Shown: positions 1 through 8,216, counted from the stretch's first letter. The stretch: 9,541 nt of DNA from an uncultured Oscillospiraceae bacterium (GCA_944385645.1 CALWYA010000052.1:1-9541); one strand, 5' to 3'. A program made the numbers and translations. Notes: generated from the letters alone by a model not told the origin.

Positions 1-1356
1 CTGGGCTTTGTGCTCATCTCGGCCGGGTGCGCCATCGGGCTGGGGAACGTGTGGCGGTTCCCCTATATCACCGGCCAGTACGGCGGGGCGGCCTTTGTGC
101 TGATGTACCTGCTGTTCCTGATCATCCTGGGCCTGCCGGTGATGGTGATGGAGCTGTCGGTGGGCCGGGCCAGCCGGCGGAGCATCGCCCTGTCCTTCCA
201 GCGGCTGGAGCCCAAGGGGACGAAGTGGCACTGGTACAGCTACTGCGGCCTGGCGGGCAACTATCTGCTGATGATGTTCTACACCGTCATCGCCGGATGG
301 CTGCTGTACTACTTTGTGAAGATGCTCCGGGGGGACTTCACCGGTCTGGACGCCGCCGGGGTGGAGGCCGAGTTCGACACCCTCATGACCCAGCCGGTGA
401 TCATGACCGTGTTCATGGCCATTGTGGTGATCGGCAGCATGCTGGTGTGCCTCCAGGGCCTGCGCAACGGCGTGGAGCGGGTGAACAAGGTGATGATGCT
501 GGCGCTGCTGGCCCTGCTGCTGGTGCTGGCGGTCAACTCCCTGACCCTGGAGGGGGCGGGGGAGGGCCTGAAGTTCTATCTCCAGCCCAACTTCCACAAC
601 CTGATGTACGACGCGGAGGGCAACTGGATTCTGGGGGAGGCGGTCTTCGCCGCCATGGGGCAGTCCTTCTTCACCCTGTCCCTGGGCATGGGCTCCATCG
701 CCATCTTCGGCAGCTATATCGGCAAGGAGCACCGGCTGGCGGGGGAGGCCCTGCGCATTGGGGTGCTGGACACCTTCGTGGCCTTCACCTCGGGGCTGAT
801 CATCTTCCCCGCCTGCTTCGCCTTCGGGGTGTCCCCGGGGGAGGGGCCCTCCCTGATCTTTGTCACCCTGCCCAACATCTTCAACCACATGCCTATGGGC
901 CGGCTGTGGGGCGGACTGTTCTTCGTGTTCCTGTTCTTCGCCGCCGTATCCACCGTCATCGCCGTGTTCGAGAACATCCTGGCCTTCTGCATGGAGCGGT
1001 GGGGCTGGAGCCGGGGGAAGTCGGTGGCGGTGAACCTGGTGGGGGTGCTGGTGCTGTCCATGCCCTGTGTGCTGGGGTACAACCTGTGGGCGGGCTTCCG
1101 GCCCTTCGGTATGGACATCTCCTCCCTGGAGGACTTCCTGGTGTCCAACAACCTGCTCCCCCTGGGCTCCCTGCTGTACGTGCTGTTCTGCACCCGGCGC
1201 AGCGGCTGGGGCTGGGACAACTTCCTGGCCGAGGCCAACACCGGCGACGGGCTGAAATTCCCCCGGGGCGTGCGGTTCTACGTGACCTGGGTGCTCCCCC
1301 TGATCGTCCTGTTCATCTTTGCCATGGGCTATTGGAACAAATTCACCGGGGCGTAA
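1..1356 (+). CDS. Sodium:neurotransmitter symporter family (NSS/SNF) transporter, 5' end outside window
   Basis: Membrane transporter that probably couples Na+ entry to uptake of an amino acid or related amine; the exact substrate cannot be read from the sequence. The frame is open from base 1 and runs 451 codons to TAA at 1354-1356, so only a short N-terminal piece is missing (NSS proteins are usually about 440-510 aa). The first visible residues form the TM1 signature GLGNVWRFP (visible residues 13-21), which in LeuT-fold members holds the Na+/substrate-binding unwound helix. A second signature, GQSFFTLSLGMG near visible residues 220-231, matches the TM6 half of the site. About ten further hydrophobic segments follow. 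The GTG at 10 is an internal valine inside TM1, not a credible start. The gene points toward the minus-strand coiled-coil gene, and the two are separated by the hairpin-rich region 1357-1667. Family assignment is very secure; substrate is unknown. Confidence 0.95.
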   Translation: MGFVLISAGCAIGLGNVWRFPYITGQYGGAAFVLMYLLFLIILGLPVMVMELSVGRASRRSIALSFQRLEPKGTKWHWYSYCGLAGNYLLMMFYTVIAGWLLYYFVKMLRGDFTGLDAAGVEAEFDTLMTQPVIMTVFMAIVVIGSMLVCLQGLRNGVERVNKVMMLALLALLLVLAVNSLTLEGAGEGLKFYLQPNFHNLMYDAEGNWILGEAVFAAMGQSFFTLSLGMGSIAIFGSYIGKEHRLAGEALRIGVLDTFVAFTSGLIIFPACFAFGVSPGEGPSLIFVTLPNIFNHMPMGRLWGGLFFVFLFFAAVSTVIAVFENILAFCMERWGWSRGKSVAVNLVGVLVLSMPCVLGYNLWAGFRPFGMDISSLEDFLVSNNLLPLGSLLYVLFCTRRSGWGWDNFLAEANTGDGLKFPRGVRFYVTWVLPLIVLFIFAMGYWNKFTGA

Positions 1357-1371
1357 GGACCCGGAAGCAGG

Positions 1372-1401
1372 AAAAAACGGCGCCGCCCGATGGGCGGCGC
1401 C
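1372..1401 (-). terminator. Rho-independent terminator, minus orientation
   Basis: Perfect 10-bp GC-rich stem (1379-1388 with 1392-1401) and a 3-nt loop. On the minus strand it is followed after one G by six T (complement of A1372-A1377). On the plus strand the same hairpin lies 22 nt beyond the transporter stop but has no T run, so it is a good terminator only for minus transcripts. It would be the second, backup terminator for the coiled-coil gene and would also block antisense reading into the transporter. Confidence 0.6.
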
Positions 1402-1652
1402 AATCAGGCTGACGAAAAGGTCCCTGGACCTTTTCGTCAGCCTGCAAAAATGCCGTTACTTTCCCGCCGCCGCGCGGCGGAAAAGTCCTCGCTGCGCTCG
1501 CTGAACGCCTTGCCGTGCAAGGCGTTCAGGGCATTCGATCTCACTCGAGGCGGGCTGCCGCCCCCTCGAGCTTCCCCGCCAAAATTTGGACAGATTCGTC
1601 TTAGCAGAGACGTTTCGGCAGGCAAAAGCGGCGCCGCCCATCGGGCGGCGCC
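1379..1652. other. Hairpin-dense structured intergenic block bounded by inverted terminator-like hairpins
   Basis: No gene is apparent between the transporter stop and the coiled-coil gene stop. The block starts and ends with the same 23-bp sequence in opposite orientation (1379-1401 and 1630-1652; arms GGCGCCGCCC/GGGCGGCGCC, loop GAT versus ATC). Between them lie a 40-bp palindrome (1405-1444), the perfect dyad CCGCCGCGCGGCGG (1467-1480), a 13-bp-arm hairpin with loop CGT (1501-1529), and a CTCGAG-ended hairpin with one bulge (1544-1570). Read on the minus strand it would be an RNA of about 275 nt that starts with one hairpin and ends with a hairpin followed by six U. It could be a structured 3' UTR, a small RNA, or a MITE-like non-autonomous element; the sequence alone does not decide. 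Confidence 0.55.
1405..1444. repeat. 40-bp near-perfect palindrome
   Basis: Two exactly complementary 19-nt arms (1405-1423 and 1426-1444) are separated by only CT. The arms start CAGGCTGACG and end CGTCAGCCTG. Neither strand has a clean T run afterwards, so it is not an ordinary intrinsic terminator. It could form a cruciform in DNA, a long hairpin in RNA, or be a protein-binding dyad. Confidence 0.8.
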
Positions 1653-1656
1653 GCTT
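1623..1656 (-). terminator. Rho-independent terminator of the coiled-coil gene
   Basis: Perfect 14-bp stem (1626-1639 with 1643-1656) and loop ATC. On the minus strand it begins 12 nt after the coiled-coil gene stop and ends in a short TTTT run followed by GCC. Placement and stem strength fit an intrinsic terminator for that gene, although the T run is short. Confidence 0.7.
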
Positions 1657-1667
1657 GCCGTATTTGG

Positions 1668-2063
1668 TTATTTCGCCTGGTCCAGGGGGAAGTGGATGAT
1701 GTAGCCGGCGGACTCGCTCCACTCCACCAGCCGGTTGACGCTGCCCCGGGTGACGGAGTGCTCCTCCATCAGGTCGGTCAGGTCCTCCTGGATGTGGTCC
1801 ACCTTGGTCTCCAGCCGGTCCACGCGGGTGTTGAGCTGGGAGATGTCCTCCTTCATGGAGGCAATATCCCCCTGCATAGCGGTGATCGTCCCCTGCATGG
1901 AAGTGATCGTCCCCTGCATGGAAGTGATTGTGCCCTGCATGGTGGAAATGTCCCCCTGCATGGTGGAGATACTCCCCTCCATGGTGGAGATACTCCCCTC
2001 CATGGCGGAGATCTTCTCCTGCATGACGGAGAGAATGGAAAGGATCTTTTCCTCGTTGTTCAC
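1668..2063 (-). CDS. Small heptad-repeat coiled-coil protein, function unknown
   Basis: 131-residue soluble protein with no signal peptide or membrane segment. Residues about 21-76 are eight near-identical heptads of the type MEGSIST, MQGTITS, MQGDIAS, with Ile and Met on the core a/d positions. A more ordinary coiled coil follows (LNTRVDRLETKVDHIQEDL, about 77-95), then a short tail containing RLVEWSESAGYIIHFPL. This fits a self-associating rod. Small coiled-coil proteins with a similar C-terminal tail occur widely in Oscillospiraceae, from memory, with no assigned role. I chose the GTG at 2061-2063, preceded by GAGGGGG with 7 nt spacing. The upstream in-frame ATG at 2097-2099 lies inside the promoter -10 box and would not be transcribed. 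The gene has its own promoter and terminator, so it is a monocistronic unit downstream of the ClpE-like gene. Confidence 0.8.
   Translation of the reverse strand: MNNEEKILSILSVMQEKISAMEGSISTMEGSISTMQGDISTMQGTITSMQGTITSMQGTITAMQGDIASMKEDISQLNTRVDRLETKVDHIQEDLTDLMEEHSVTRGSVNRLVEWSESAGYIIHFPLDQAK
1852..2019. repeat. 21-bp tandem repeat array within the coiled-coil gene (8 units)
   Basis: Eight consecutive 21-bp units start at 1852, 1873, 1894, 1915, 1936, 1957, 1978 and 1999, each encoding one heptad. Neighbouring units are the most alike: 1894/1915 differ by two bases and 1957/1978 by one, which suggests recent slippage duplication. Unit length is divisible by three, so gain or loss of copies would keep the frame and only change rod length. 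Confidence 0.9.
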
Positions 2064-2094
2064 GGCGGCGCCCCCTCTGATGTGCGGTGTCATT

Positions 2095-2124
2095 ATCATA
2101 CCAGGGTCCGCCCCGGACTGTCAA
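2095..2124 (-). promoter_or_regulatory. Sigma-A promoter of the coiled-coil gene
   Basis: On the minus strand a consensus -35 TTGACA (2124-2119) and a -10 TATGAT (2100-2095) are separated by 18 bp. Predicted transcription start is near 2088, giving a leader of about 25 nt that contains the GAGGGGG ribosome site before the GTG start at 2063. Inside the spacer is a 5-bp inverted repeat, GTCCG-CCC-CGGAC (2106-2118), which could be an operator but is short. Confidence 0.8.
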
Positions 2125-2152
2125 GCTGGCAAAAGGGAGAATCCGCCCGCCC

Positions 2153-4459
<2,307 letters not shown>

Positions 4460-4494
4460 AAAAGGCTGCTCCTTTCAGGGAAAAACTCCGTTTG

Positions 4495-4511
4495 GGGAGT
4501 ATGGTACACCC
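4495..4511. promoter_or_regulatory. Interrupted dyad upstream of the ClpE-like gene, possible operator
   Basis: The 17-bp site has mirror-complementary positions GGG.GTA...TAC.CCC and sits about 36-52 bp before the ATG. I could not find a convincing -35/-10 pair around it, and it does not match the CtsR direct-repeat operator. It is listed only as a candidate site in the 132-bp gap between the cvpA-like gene and the Clp gene. Confidence 0.25.
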
Positions 4512-4591
4512 TAATTGTGAACTGCGTATGAATGGGGCCCTGAGAATTTCAGGGGGGAGCGGAAAGGGGCGGAAACCGCTCCGGCTTCTGC

Positions 4592-5287
4592 CTATCGGGG
4601 CAGGAAGGCGGCCAGGTCGGTCCGGAGGGCCAGGGACAGCAGGACGCTGTCCGCCAGGGCCTGCCGGGGAAGAAAGTCCCCCAGCAGCCACAGGGCGATG
4701 ACGGCCACCAGCACCCCGGTGGCCAGCCCCATCAGGGCCCCGGCCCAGTGGTTCAGGGTGGACAGCACGGGCAGGCGGAAGGCCAGGTCCAGGGCGCGGC
4801 TGAGCAGGGTCCAGGCCGCCAGCACCGCGATAAAGCACACCAGGAACAGCACCGCCCGGGTGAGCTGAACGGCGGCGTACTCGGCCAGGGCCTGGATCAC
4901 CCCGGCGGCCACCGACTCCGCCCCCCGGTCCACCGCCTGGGCGAAGGCCTCGGCCAGCCCCCCGAACAGAGCGGTGCCCTGGAGGGCCTCCAGGGCCTGG
5001 GACAGGGTGAGGTCGGAGAAGAAGGTGTCCGGGACCGAGCTGTCCGCCGCGGGCGGGGCGTACTGGAAATAGCTGCCGATGGAGTCCTGCAGGTGGCCCT
5101 CCAGGGCGGGGACCATGGCCCGGGCCACCGGCCGGGCCAGGGCGTCGGCCAGGATGGAGCCCCCGATCAGGGCCACGAACACGGCCAGCAGGCCGCACAG
5201 GGTGAGCACAAAGCCCTTGGAATAGCCCCGCCACAGGAAGAACAGCAGCAGGGCGGCGAGAATGAGATCGAGCACGATGCCGGACAT
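4592..5287 (-). CDS. CvpA family integral membrane protein
   Basis: 231-residue inner-membrane protein of the CvpA (colicin V production) family; the molecular role is unsettled, with envelope-related functions reported in other bacteria. Four hydrophobic segments are visible at about residues 4-18, 25-46, 143-165 and 183-203. The family pattern is clear: a short TM1, then a Gly-rich turn with basic residues (RGYSKGF, 20-26), TM2, a long loop, and the late motif LNHWAGALMGLATGVL (178-193), matching the LNRLLGALLGLL type of sequence. The loop between TM2 and TM3 (about 50-140) is alanine-rich and helical. The start ATG at 5285-5287 is preceded by GGAGG with 5-nt spacing. Downstream on the same strand is the ClpE-like gene. 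Upstream, between it and DUF5711, lie about 850 bp of repeats, so its promoter must be in repeat DNA or far upstream. Confidence 0.88.
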   Translation of the reverse strand: MSGIVLDLILAALLLFFLWRGYSKGFVLTLCGLLAVFVALIGGSILADALARPVARAMVPALEGHLQDSIGSYFQYAPPAADSSVPDTFFSDLTLSQALEALQGTALFGGLAEAFAQAVDRGAESVAAGVIQALAEYAAVQLTRAVLFLVCFIAVLAAWTLLSRALDLAFRLPVLSTLNHWAGALMGLATGVLVAVIALWLLGDFLPRQALADSVLLSLALRTDLAAFLPR

Positions 5288-5303
5288 GGGAACCTCCGAA
5301 ACA

Positions 5304-5409
5304 GAGTTGAGAGTTGAGAGTGAAGAGTGGAGATAGGAGATAAAAAATGCAGAATGCAGGAATGCAGAATGCAGAATGAATTAGGAATTAGAAGTTAGGA
5401 ATGAGGAAT
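5304..5409. repeat. Low-complexity purine-rich tandem repeats upstream of the cvpA-like gene
   Basis: Three short repeat tracts in succession: GAGTTGAGAGTTGAGAGTG-type (5304-5335), AATGCAG heptamers (5346-5374, four copies, one preceded by an extra G), and TTAGGAAT/AGTTAGGAATGAGGAAT (5381-5409). The tract is much more AT-rich than the rest of the window. On the minus strand it is the pyrimidine-rich 5' flank of the cvpA-like gene, ending 17 bp before its start. No promoter was recognisable inside it. Confidence 0.8.
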
Positions 5410-5439
5410 TTTTGGGGCCCCCGCCGAAGCCTTTTCCAT

Positions 5440-5613
5440 GTAGGGCGCGGCCTCCCGGACGCGCCGTACCTTCCCCCTGGGGGGAAGGTGGCCCGCAGGG
5501 CCGGATGAGGGGGCGACCTGCGGGACGGTTCCGGTCAATGGAATCCCCCACCCGGCTTCGCCGGGAGCCCCCTTTGACAAGGAGGCCGGGCGGACACATA
5601 GGTCCGCCCCTAC
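5440..5613. repeat. Composite hairpin repeat module bounded by GTAGGG / CCCTAC
   Basis: Starts with GTAGGGCGCGG and ends with GCCCCTAC. Inside, in order: a GGCGCG/CGCGCC-type stem, a CCTTCCCCC/GGGGGAAGG hairpin (5469-5488), a GGCCC-GCA-GGGCC stem, a CCCGGC-TTC-GCCGGG stem, and a GGGCGGAC/GTCCGCCC stem near the end. It shares order and sequence with the first half of the 360-bp duplicated unit at 8304. Its last 44 bp (5573-5616) recur at 9219-9262 with two mismatches. Confidence 0.8.
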
Positions 5614-5641
5614 GGGTAGTAACTTGCCCCCGCCATCTCTC

Positions 5642-5722
5642 GTAGGGGCCGCCGCCCTCGGCGGCCCTCAGCCTTCCCCTTCAGGGGAAGGTGGCACGGC
5701 CGAAGGCCGTGACGGATGAGGC
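5642..5722. repeat. GTAGGGG-led three-hairpin repeat module
   Basis: Begins GTAGGGGCC. It contains three perfect hairpins: 9-bp arms at 5646-5654/5659-5667, 9-bp arms CCTTCCCCT/AGGGGAAGG at 5672-5680/5683-5691 with a 2-nt loop, and CACGGCC-GAA-GGCCGTG at 5695-5711, followed by GACGGATGAGG. The CCTTCCCC-hairpin-GGATGAGG order matches modules at 5469, 8337 and 8699, but the stem sequences differ while pairing is kept. Confidence 0.75.
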
Positions 5723-5752
5723 GTTTCCAGTTATCCGCTCCGTTCGTCAGGT

Positions 5753-5812
5753 TTCGTAGGGGCGGCCCCATGTGGCCGCCCGCGGGCCGGTGAGGACACC
5801 GGCCCCTACGAA
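5753..5812. repeat. Y-shaped repeat unit: outer GTAGGGG/CCCCTAC stem enclosing two hairpins
   Basis: Outer arms TTCGTAGGGGC (5753-5763) and GCCCCTACGAA (5802-5812) are perfectly complementary. Enclosed are two hairpins, GGCGGCC/GGCCGCC (5761-5767 with 5774-5780) and a 9-bp stem (5784-5792 with 5797-5805), so the whole 60 bp can fold as a three-way junction or as two alternative hairpins. The same architecture with different stem sequences is seen at 8241-8288 and 9025-9073. Confidence 0.85.
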
Positions 5813-5825
5813 TGGTGCAGACCAT

Positions 5826-5955
5826 GTAGGGCGGGGGACGACTCCCCCTGTCAGGGGGCCGATTCCCTCTGTCAGGGGGAAATGTCCCGAAGGGACAAAG
5901 GGGATAGGGACGCTGTCGAGCCGTAAGGCGAGACTGAGGGGGACTGCCCCCGCCG
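5826..5955. repeat. GTAGGGCG-led module with CCCCCTGTCAGGGGG hairpins
   Basis: After GTAGGGCGGGGG come CCCCCT-GTC-AGGGGG (5844-5858), a related TTCCC...GGGAA hairpin (5863-5881) and TGTCCC-GAA-GGGACA (5883-5897). Bases 5861-5909 recur in inverted orientation at 9129-9177 with three mismatches in 49 bp. The tail, about 5911-5955, has GACGCTGTCGAGCCGTAAGG-type sequence with no matching partner in this window. Confidence 0.75.
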
Positions 5956-5958
5956 CCG

Positions 5959-6056
5959 CGTCATTCCGAGGCCCCGTAGGGGCCGTGGGAATCCGTTCTC
6001 CTTTGCGGGGGAATACGGATTGCCGCGTCGGGCCCGCGGCCCTCCTGGCCATGACG
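5959..6056. repeat. 98-bp TCATT/AATGA-type repeat, copy 1
   Basis: Begins CGTCATTCCGAGG, then a GGCCCC-GTA-GGGGCC hairpin, GTGGGAATCCG, a central variable piece, CGGATTGCC, GCGTCGGGCCC, and ends at ATGACG. The ends are inverted relative to each other. Copies 2 and 3 are at 8480-8577 and 8844-8938 in the same orientation. This copy is the most diverged: its right end reads GGCCATGACG rather than CGCAATGACG. Confidence 0.85.
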
Positions 6057-6073
6057 GACAACGCGTCGTTTTC

Positions 6074-6133
6074 GTAGGGCGCGACGACCTCGGCGCGCCG
6101 CCCGGAATTGGGCCGCCGAAGGCGGCGGCCCCC
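6074..6133. repeat. Truncated GTAGGG module abutting the DUF5711 stop codon
   Basis: Starts with TTTTCGTAGGGCGCG and contains a GGGCCGCC/GGCGGCCC stem (6110-6117 with 6124-6131). It lacks the usual closing CCCTAC, and the DUF5711 stop codon follows 3 bp after its last base. It reads as a unit whose distal end was lost at, or replaced by, the gene boundary. Confidence 0.65.
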
Positions 6134-6136
6134 CGC

Positions 6137-7303
6137 TCACCCCGGCAGGAACAGCCACGCCCGCTGGCTGTCGGCCAGCAGGGCCGAGCCGTCGGCGGCC
6201 AGGTCCACCAGCCGGGCCCCCTGGGGGTCGTCCAGGGCGGCATAGAGGGTCAGGTCCCGGGTGTAGATGGTCAGGTCGCTGCCGGTGAGCAGGGCGCAGT
6301 AGCTCCCGGCGGCGGACAGGTCCAGCACCGGCCGGGTCAGCTCCAGGGTCTGGACGGCCAGGCCGTCGGGGCCCACCACCACCGCCCGGTCGGCGCTCCC
6401 CTCCCGGTAGGGGCCGGTGAGCAGCAGGGCGAAGCCGTCGCCCCCCAGGTCGCAGCCCTTGAGATAGCTGCGGCCCAGGTCATAGCGGGCCACCTGGCCG
6501 CCGTCGGCGGACACCACCGCCAGCTGGTCCTCCCCCAGCACCCACAGCTGCTCGTCCTCATACTCCAGGTCCAGCACCACCAGGTTGCCCAGGTCCACCT
6601 GGGCGGAGGGCTCGGACTGGTCCACGGGGTAGAGCAGCAGGGTGCTGGCGAACTGCCCGCCGGTCTGGTCCATGGTGACCACCGCCACCGTCCGGTTGTC
6701 GGGGGAGAGGGCGGCGTCCACCGCGAAGGTGGAGGACAGGCTGATCTGGATGACCGGCTCCTGCTGGGCATCATAGACGGTGACCGCCCCCTTGTAGCCG
6801 CTGTGCTGGGCGGTGACTGCCATCCAGCCGCTGTCATTGGGCCGCACGGACAGCAGGTCGGCCCCCTCCTCCAGCGCCGGGGCGGGGCACTCCTCCCCGT
6901 TCCGGAACAGGAACAGGGACTGCCCCCCCGCGTCGTACACCGCCCCGGCGGTCCGGGAGACGGACAGCACCGGGTTGTCCAGGGGGGCCACCTCCTCGGC
7001 GATCAGCTCGCCGGACAGGGCGTAGTAGTGGGCCCCGGCGGCGGAGGCGGTGAGCACCCGGCCGTCCAGATAGGCCAGGGACATCCGGTCGCCCCCCGCG
7101 TGGGTGAAGGGGGCGGCCTGGCCGGTGTCCGAGGTCTCCAGCGACCGGTAGGACAGCCAGCGGCGCAGAGCGTCCACGTTCAGCCGGTCCCGGTACACCA
7201 CCAGGGCCAGGGCGCCCAGCACCAGGGCCGCCGTCACCACCAGGGCCAGCAGCCGCAGGAGGGGGTTGGACTTCTTCACTTGTCTGGTTTCCTTGTCAGC
7301 CAT
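6137..7303 (-). CDS. DUF5711 family membrane-anchored beta-propeller protein
   Basis: 388-residue protein of unknown biochemical role. A short basic cytoplasmic N-terminus (K10, K11) is followed by one hydrophobic anchor (about residues 15-37). The remaining 350 residues are extracytoplasmic and consist of repeated short beta-strand pieces, with phrases such as LSVSRTAGAVYDAGGQSLFLF and LSPDNRTVAVVT that resemble WD40/PQQ-type blades. This is the DUF5711 layout, and family length fits. No catalytic motif is evident; a surface scaffold or sensor is an inference only. The ATG at 7301-7303 has no good Shine-Dalgarno (nearest is GTGAGACG), but it is the only start placing a basic stretch before the anchor, and no later start would keep the anchor. 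truA lies 104 bp upstream on the same strand. Downstream the stop is hard against repeat DNA, separating it from the cvpA-like gene with which it often co-occurs (from memory). Confidence 0.82.
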   Translation of the reverse strand: MADKETRQVKKSNPLLRLLALVVTAALVLGALALVVYRDRLNVDALRRWLSYRSLETSDTGQAAPFTHAGGDRMSLAYLDGRVLTASAAGAHYYALSGELIAEEVAPLDNPVLSVSRTAGAVYDAGGQSLFLFRNGEECPAPALEEGADLLSVRPNDSGWMAVTAQHSGYKGAVTVYDAQQEPVIQISLSSTFAVDAALSPDNRTVAVVTMDQTGGQFASTLLLYPVDQSEPSAQVDLGNLVVLDLEYEDEQLWVLGEDQLAVVSADGGQVARYDLGRSYLKGCDLGGDGFALLLTGPYREGSADRAVVVGPDGLAVQTLELTRPVLDLSAAGSYCALLTGSDLTIYTRDLTLYAALDDPQGARLVDLAADGSALLADSQRAWLFLPG

Positions 7304-7364
7304 GGCAGTCGTCTCACAATTCTGGCCCGCGCCGCGCGGACCCGGAGCGTCTCCTGTTTGTCAC

Positions 7365-7386
7365 GCCCGCCCCGTGGGGGGCGGGC
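7365..7386. terminator. GC hairpin between truA and DUF5711, weak terminator or attenuator candidate
   Basis: Perfect 9-bp stem GCCCGCCCC/GGGGCGGGC with a 4-nt loop, located 22-43 nt after the truA stop. No T run follows on the minus strand (GTGACAAACAGG), so it is not a standard intrinsic terminator. It may partly stabilise the truA 3' end or cause pausing while allowing read-through into DUF5711. Confidence 0.35.
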
Positions 7387-7407
7387 ACACGCGGGGGGAT
7401 GGGGCGC

Positions 7408-8160
7408 TCATAAAACGTCTTCGTCATACCACAGGTTGGTCATGTACAGCCCCCCGGGGGGCACAGTGGGGCCCGCCAGGGTGCGGTTGCCCGAGTCCAG
7501 GATGGCGGGGATGTCCGCCGGGGACAGCTTGCCCTCGGCGGCGTAGACAATGGTGCCCACCATGGCCCGGACCATGTTGTAGAGGAAGCCGTTGGCGCAC
7601 ACCCGGCAGGAGATCAGGTCGCCCCGGCGCTCCACGTCGAAGTAGTACACCGTGCGCACGGTGGTGCGGGTCTCGGTGCCCACCGAGCGCACCGCCCGGA
7701 AGTCGTGGGTGCCCACGAACTGGGCCGCCGCCGCCCCCATGATCCCCTCGTCCAGATGCCGGGGGTAGAACCAGGCCCGGTCCACGTAGAAGGGGTTGCC
7801 CAGCCGGGAGTTGTAGATGCGGTAGGTGTACTCCTTGCGCCGGCAGGAGCCGATGGCGTTGAAGGAGTCGGGCACCGGGGTGGCCTTCACCACCACGATG
7901 TCGTCGGGCAGCCGGGTGTTCACCGCCAGGGGAAGCCGGTCGCAGGGGATGCGGGAGGTGGTGCGGAAGTTGGCCACGTAGACCTGGGCGTGGACCCCGG
8001 CATCGGTGCGGCCCGCCCCGGTGCACTTCACCGGGTGGCCCACCACCGTGGACAGGGCCTTCTCCAGGGTCTCGGCCACCGACACCGCGTTCTTCTGCAC
8101 CTGCCAGCCGTGGTAGGCGGTGCCATTATACATCAGCTTCAGGGCGAGATTTCGTTCCAT
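7408..8160 (-). CDS. truA: tRNA pseudouridine(38-40) synthase TruA
   Basis: Converts uridine to pseudouridine at positions 38-40 in the tRNA anticodon arm, in the cytosol. 250 aa, the normal family length. The catalytic motif GRTDAGVHA is at residues 50-58 with nucleophile D53. Other family motifs: YNGTAYHGWQ (11-20), KEYTYRI (109-115), GFLYNMVR (191-198) and AGPTVPPGGLYM (229-240). All look intact. The start is the ATG at 8158-8160, preceded by the extended Shine-Dalgarno GGTGATC. The frame stays open to an ATG at 8404-8406, but those 82 extra codons are translated repeat DNA and have no TruA similarity. DUF5711 lies 104 bp downstream on the same strand, so the two may be one transcript. A repeat module begins 24 bp upstream of the start, so any dedicated promoter must lie inside repeat sequence. 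Confidence 0.97.
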   Translation of the reverse strand: MERNLALKLMYNGTAYHGWQVQKNAVSVAETLEKALSTVVGHPVKCTGAGRTDAGVHAQVYVANFRTTSRIPCDRLPLAVNTRLPDDIVVVKATPVPDSFNAIGSCRRKEYTYRIYNSRLGNPFYVDRAWFYPRHLDEGIMGAAAAQFVGTHDFRAVRSVGTETRTTVRTVYYFDVERRGDLISCRVCANGFLYNMVRAMVGTIVYAAEGKLSPADIPAILDSGNRTLAGPTVPPGGLYMTNLWYDEDVL

Positions 8161-8162
8161 TT

Positions 8163-8169
8163 GATCACC
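8163..8169 (-). promoter_or_regulatory. Extended ribosome binding site of truA (GGTGATC)
   Basis: No GGAGG precedes truA, but GGTGATC ends 2 nt before the ATG and is complementary to the GATCACC near the 16S rRNA 3' end of Bacillus-type Firmicutes. The pairing is just downstream of the usual GGAGG register, so the effective spacing is normal. This supports the ATG at 8160 over any upstream start. Confidence 0.6.
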
Positions 8170-8183
8170 GAGGAAAAATTTTT

Positions 8184-8216
8184 GTAGGAGACCTTTTGGC
8201 GGGGCGCGGCCTCTAC
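8184..8216. repeat. Short GTAGGAG...CTCTAC repeat unit next to truA
   Basis: A 33-bp minimal unit bounded by GTAGGAG and CTCTAC, preceded by the AAAATTTTTG flank that also precedes other units (8951-8959, 9275-9284). It is the module nearest the truA start. Confidence 0.55.

Noticed and set aside
27..1412. 461-codon open frame overlapping the transporter in another frame
   Set aside because: It gives an Arg/Gly/Pro/His-rich translation typical of an out-of-frame GC-rich gene, and the transporter frame has clear family motifs.
2064..2099. Upstream ATG start at 2097-2099 for the coiled-coil gene
   Set aside because: That ATG overlaps the -10 hexamer of the gene's promoter, so it would not be in the transcript. 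The GTG at 2063 has a good ribosome site.
4460..4591. Promoter for the ClpE-like gene
   Set aside because: No -35/-10 pair with 16-18 bp spacing was convincing (TTCATA and TTCACA have no suitable -10), so only a weak dyad is reported.
5437..6136. Possible tRNA or riboswitch among the many hairpins
   Set aside because: No cloverleaf with a T-loop GTTCGA motif and acceptor pairing was found, and no aptamer consensus that I recognise is present. The hairpins fit repeated units seen elsewhere in the window.
6020..7546. 508-codon plus-strand open frame opposite DUF5711
   Set aside because: Composition is Gly/Gln/His/Val-rich without domains. It runs through repeat DNA and across the end of truA, and the minus-strand frame has a membrane anchor and propeller pattern.
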